Positions 6,993 through 9,389 of a stretch of 9,389 nucleotides of DNA are shown here, one piece after another; positions within the stretch are counted from its first letter, which is position 1, and the number at the start of each line of letters is the position of its first letter. Below the pieces are notes generated by a model. It saw only the letters and a list, made by a program, of their open reading frames with translations, did no database searches and had not been told where the DNA came from. Made by a program: the position numbers and the translations under genes. The stretch covers positions 1 to 9,389 of the forward strand of contig JALHEL010000041.1 of the NCBI GenBank assembly GCA_022837205.1, given 5' to 3'. The stretch comes from Leptolinea sp. (GTDB taxonomy: Bacteria > Chloroflexota > Anaerolineae > Anaerolineales > Anaerolineaceae).

Positions 6993-7012
6993 AGAAATGG
7001 GAAGGACTCAAA

Positions 7013-8422
7013 ATGGAAAAGAAGAATAACAATAAGACGATAATAATTGTTGTCATTACCGTCATCGTATTAATCGGTTGTCTCTGTCTGTCAGCCGCTG
7101 CTCTCGGAGTCTATTTCCTCAATCACCGGATCGACAAAAATAATGAAGAACTTATTTATGAAACCGCCGTTCCCGAGACTTCACCCGAAGATCAAACCGC
7201 ACTTCCCGAAGTTACCCCTGACAACGAAACAGACGGAACCGAAATCAATAATACGGAAATTACCCAAAAACAACAGGAAATTATCAAAAGAGCCGAAAAG
7301 ATACGGGGATTAAAGGCACAAGGTGATTTCAATATTACTTTTCTGACAAAAGAAGAATTACGAGACCAACTTATTAATGACATGTATCAGGATACGACGA
7401 AGCAGGACTTCCAAGACGAGCATGATATTTTAACGCTTCTCGGTTTTATTCCCGCAGAAATGGATCTTGAATCATTTTACCTGGACTTTTATACGGAACA
7501 AATCGCGGGATATTATGACGAAGATGCAAACGTAATGTACTTAATCAAAGGAGGATCCGAAACCGATAACTCATTGACTTTAGCCCATGAATATACTCAC
7601 TTCCTGCAATTTGATCATTTTAATCCTGCAAAAACTCTGAATTACAACGATGAGTATTGTGAAAAAAATCAGGAATATTGTTTTGTGTTGGGATCTGTTT
7701 TTGAAGGGGACGCAACATTGACGGAGATGCTTTTAGCCGCACAACCTGATTTGGGGTTATATGATGAGCGCATGGTTGAACAGGATACGTCCGTTTTTGA
7801 TAATGCGCCGCAATATTTCCAAAATTATCTTCTTTTCCCTTATACCTATGGATTTGATTTTGTTTCTTCGGTTTATCGAAAGGGCGGTTTTTCGGCTGTG
7901 AATGATTTGTATTCGAATCCGCCTCTCAGCGCCGAACAAATCATGCATCCCGAAAAATATTCCGCCGACCAGCCGGTTAATGTTCTGTTCGAACCCTTTC
8001 AAAAGAATCTCGATGAAAGTTGTGATTTGGTCTATGACAACGTCTTGAATGAAGCGGATTTATTATGGTTACTGAACAGCGGCTATGAAAAAAGTTGGCG
8101 AATTTCCGATAAATCTGCTAAAAATGCCGCGGCAGGATGGGGTGGCGGAGCTTTCCAGTTCGCACGATGTGACGGCAAACCGATGTTTTTCGGGAAAACC
8201 GTCTGGGATACCGTCAACGATGCCAAGGAATTTTCTCAGAGTCTGAAAGATTACAACGACAAGCGCTGGGGAAAAAGTAAAATAAACGGATCTTGGACCG
8301 GAACTGACGGAGAACAAATTTATGTTTCCGTTCAGGATGACAAGGTGTTTTATATGATCGCTCCGGCCGAATTTTCACCGGATTCATTGATCGACCTGAT
8401 TGAAACCGGTCAGGGATTATAA
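7013..8422 (+). CDS. Membrane-anchored HExxH (gluzincin-like) putative metallopeptidase
   Basis: This 469-residue protein begins with a polar, basic stretch and a long hydrophobic segment (about 9-36), then an acidic Pro/Thr/Glu linker (about 45-82). LAHEYTHFLQF contains a zinc-binding HEYTH (192-196), and EGDAT (231-235) supplies a Glu 35 residues after the second His, the usual third ligand of gluzincins. Later landmarks are EQIMHPEKY (308-316) and GWGGGAFQF (375-383). LIGC (20-23) fits a lipobox, but the hydrophobic run continues past the Cys, so a membrane helix is more likely than lipidation. It should be a zinc protease or a structural relative acting outside the cytoplasmic membrane; the substrate is unknown. 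A good ribosome site (AAGGA, 7002-7006) sits 6 nt before the ATG. It is the last gene before the terminator. Confidence 0.78.
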   Translation: MEKKNNNKTIIIVVITVIVLIGCLCLSAAALGVYFLNHRIDKNNEELIYETAVPETSPEDQTALPEVTPDNETDGTEINNTEITQKQQEIIKRAEKIRGLKAQGDFNITFLTKEELRDQLINDMYQDTTKQDFQDEHDILTLLGFIPAEMDLESFYLDFYTEQIAGYYDEDANVMYLIKGGSETDNSLTLAHEYTHFLQFDHFNPAKTLNYNDEYCEKNQEYCFVLGSVFEGDATLTEMLLAAQPDLGLYDERMVEQDTSVFDNAPQYFQNYLLFPYTYGFDFVSSVYRKGGFSAVNDLYSNPPLSAEQIMHPEKYSADQPVNVLFEPFQKNLDESCDLVYDNVLNEADLLWLLNSGYEKSWRISDKSAKNAAAGWGGGAFQFARCDGKPMFFGKTVWDTVNDAKEFSQSLKDYNDKRWGKSKINGSWTGTDGEQIYVSVQDDKVFYMIAPAEFSPDSLIDLIETGQGL

Positions 8423-8451
8423 AACGGAAAAAGCGGAAAATATTTCCGTTT
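8422..8451 (+). terminator. AT-rich hairpin after the HExxH gene
   Basis: AAACGGAAA (8422-8430) is the exact reverse complement of TTTCCGTTT (8443-8451), giving a 9-bp stem with a 12-nt loop that begins on the last base of the stop codon. An alternative shorter pairing, CGGAAA (8434-8439) with TTTCCG (8443-8448), competes for the same 3' arm. No long T-run follows. It may protect or trim the 3' end, or act as a weak first terminator before the stronger one at 8491. Confidence 0.35.
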
Positions 8452-8490
8452 CATCCATAATCCGAATCAAATAATCAACATTTCGAGAAG

Positions 8491-8521
8491 AAAAGAATTC
8501 GGTTTACTCCGAATTCTTTTT
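8491..8521. terminator. Strong bidirectional intrinsic terminator between convergent genes
   Basis: AAAAGAATTCGG (8491-8502) pairs perfectly with CCGAATTCTTTT (8509-8520) around a 6-nt loop. The core is an 8-bp GAATTCGG/CCGAATTC stem flanked by A4 and T5, so a T-run follows the stem on the plus strand (8517-8521) and TTTTCTTCT follows it on the minus strand. It sits between the plus-strand operon and minus-strand rarA and should end both. The rarA stop codon (8504-8506) lies in the loop. Confidence 0.85.
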
Positions 8522-9389
8522 GAGATATTCCATCCATTCTTTGATTTTCTTTTCATAGCCTTGTTCGCCGGGATGATAAAAATCCGTTTTCACCCCGTCG
8601 GGGAGGTATTGTTGTTTCACATAATGATTGGGAAACTCGTGCGGATATAAATATCCTTGCCCGTGTCCCAGCCCTTTCGCATCTCGGCTGGCATCCATTA
8701 ACGGTAAAGGAACCTGCCCGGTGCCTTGCTCATTTATATGATCCATCGCCTTGAAAATCGCGCCCACCGAATTGGATTTCGGTGCAGTCGCCAAATAGAG
8801 AATTGCCTCTCCGATCGGATAGTATCCTTCCGGCATACCGATATAGTCAAAAGCAGTAGCCGCCGCCACTGCCACCTGCAGCGCATTGGGATCAGCCAGT
8901 CCGATATCTTCGCTGGCTAACACAATCAATCTCCGTAAAATAAAATGCGGATCTTCTCCCGCCAACAACATTTTTGCCGCCCAATACAAAGCCGCGTCGG
9001 GGTCGCTGCCGCGAACGGATTTGATAAATGCCGAAATGGTATCGTAGTGCATATCGCCGTTTTTATCATATTGAAGCGCCCTTTTTTGTATGGATTCTTC
9101 GGCGATTTTGAGCGTTATATGAATGATGCCGTCTTCATCCGGCTTGGTGCTTTCGACCGCTAATTCCAAACCGTTCAAAAGATTCCGCGCATCCCCTCCG
9201 GCCAAATCCAACAACAACCGGCGTGCGTCATCATCCAATTTCACATTCAGCTTTCCGTATCCTCTCTCCGGATCCGATAAAGCCCGATTCAAAATAATGT
9301 TGAGATCGGTTTCATTCAACGGTTTCAACTCAAAAACACGCGAACGCGACAGTAATGCTTTAATAACCTCAAAATAGGGGTTTTCGGTG
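8504..9389 (-). CDS. rarA: Replication-associated recombination protein A (RarA/MgsA), N-terminus cut by window
   Basis: The minus-strand frame is open to the window edge; the TTG at 9328 is internal, and 20 further codons upstream read TENPYFEVIKALLSRSRVFE, so about 294 C-terminal residues are visible. The LLSRSRVFELKPL segment is typical of the AAA+ sensor and arginine-finger region of RarA/MgsA/WRNIP1 proteins. It is followed by the helical lid (LLDLAGGDARNLLNGLE), the YDKNGDMHYDTISAFIKSVRGSDPDAALYWAAKML segment, and the C-terminal tetramerisation part with PHEFPNHYVKQQYLPD and a GYEKKIKE tail. The Walker A and B motifs would lie outside the window. RarA is a cytoplasmic ATPase acting at stalled replication forks with clamp loader-like activity. 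Its stop lies in the loop of a terminator hairpin. It is transcribed towards the other genes and is probably unrelated to them. Confidence 0.95.
   Translation of the reverse strand, partial: TENPYFEVIKALLSRSRVFELKPLNETDLNIILNRALSDPERGYGKLNVKLDDDARRLLLDLAGGDARNLLNGLELAVESTKPDEDGIIHITLKIAEESIQKRALQYDKNGDMHYDTISAFIKSVRGSDPDAALYWAAKMLLAGEDPHFILRRLIVLASEDIGLADPNALQVAVAAATAFDYIGMPEGYYPIGEAILYLATAPKSNSVGAIFKAMDHINEQGTGQVPLPLMDASRDAKGLGHGQGYLYPHEFPNHYVKQQYLPDGVKTDFYHPGEQGYEKKIKEWMEYLKKNSE

Overview
The window (9,389 nt, visibly moderate GC, about mid-40s percent by eye) looks like ordinary bacterial chromosome, most likely Chloroflexota of the Anaerolineae type. That assignment is inference. It rests on the style of the proteins: a C39-like/TPR membrane protein, solute-binding and membrane proteins with Thr-Pro linkers, and several M42 peptidase paralogues. 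No marker gene fixes the taxon. There are no tRNA or rRNA genes, CRISPR arrays, insertion sequences or phage genes.

Layout. (1) 1-435: the 3' end of a von Willebrand A (vWA) domain protein resembling the C-terminus of magnesium/cobalt chelatase D subunits. (2) 436-634: a 199-nt gap with a 12-bp perfect palindrome and a consensus -10 box. (3) 635-3830: three tandem, co-directional M42 metallo-aminopeptidases of different sequence types, tightly packed (gaps of 4 and 33 nt). (4) 3871-8422: four co-directional genes for proteins that all start with a membrane anchor or lipoprotein signal: a family-1 solute-binding lipoprotein without a permease here, a small two-helix protein, a membrane-anchored C39-like/TPR protein that has lost both catalytic residues, and a membrane-anchored HExxH protein. 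(5) 8422-8521: two hairpins, the second a strong bidirectional terminator. (6) 8504-9389: the 3' two-thirds of rarA (mgsA) on the minus strand, convergent with the rest.

How the genes may work together. The M42 trio lacks signal peptides and probably trims peptides in the cytoplasm with complementary side-chain preferences; such enzymes form tetrahedral dodecamers, sometimes mixed. The downstream four genes face the outside of the cytoplasmic membrane and probably act as an envelope module. Only 40 nt separate the two groups and no terminator is visible there, so one seven-gene transcript from about 600 to 8521 is possible.

The most unusual observation is the envelope module: a catalytically dead C39-like domain (Cys to Asp, His to Arg) fused to TPRs, encoded next to a small two-helix partner whose gene overlaps it, an orphan binding lipoprotein and a gluzincin-like protein. 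This is a hypothesis from context; no function can be proved from sequence alone.
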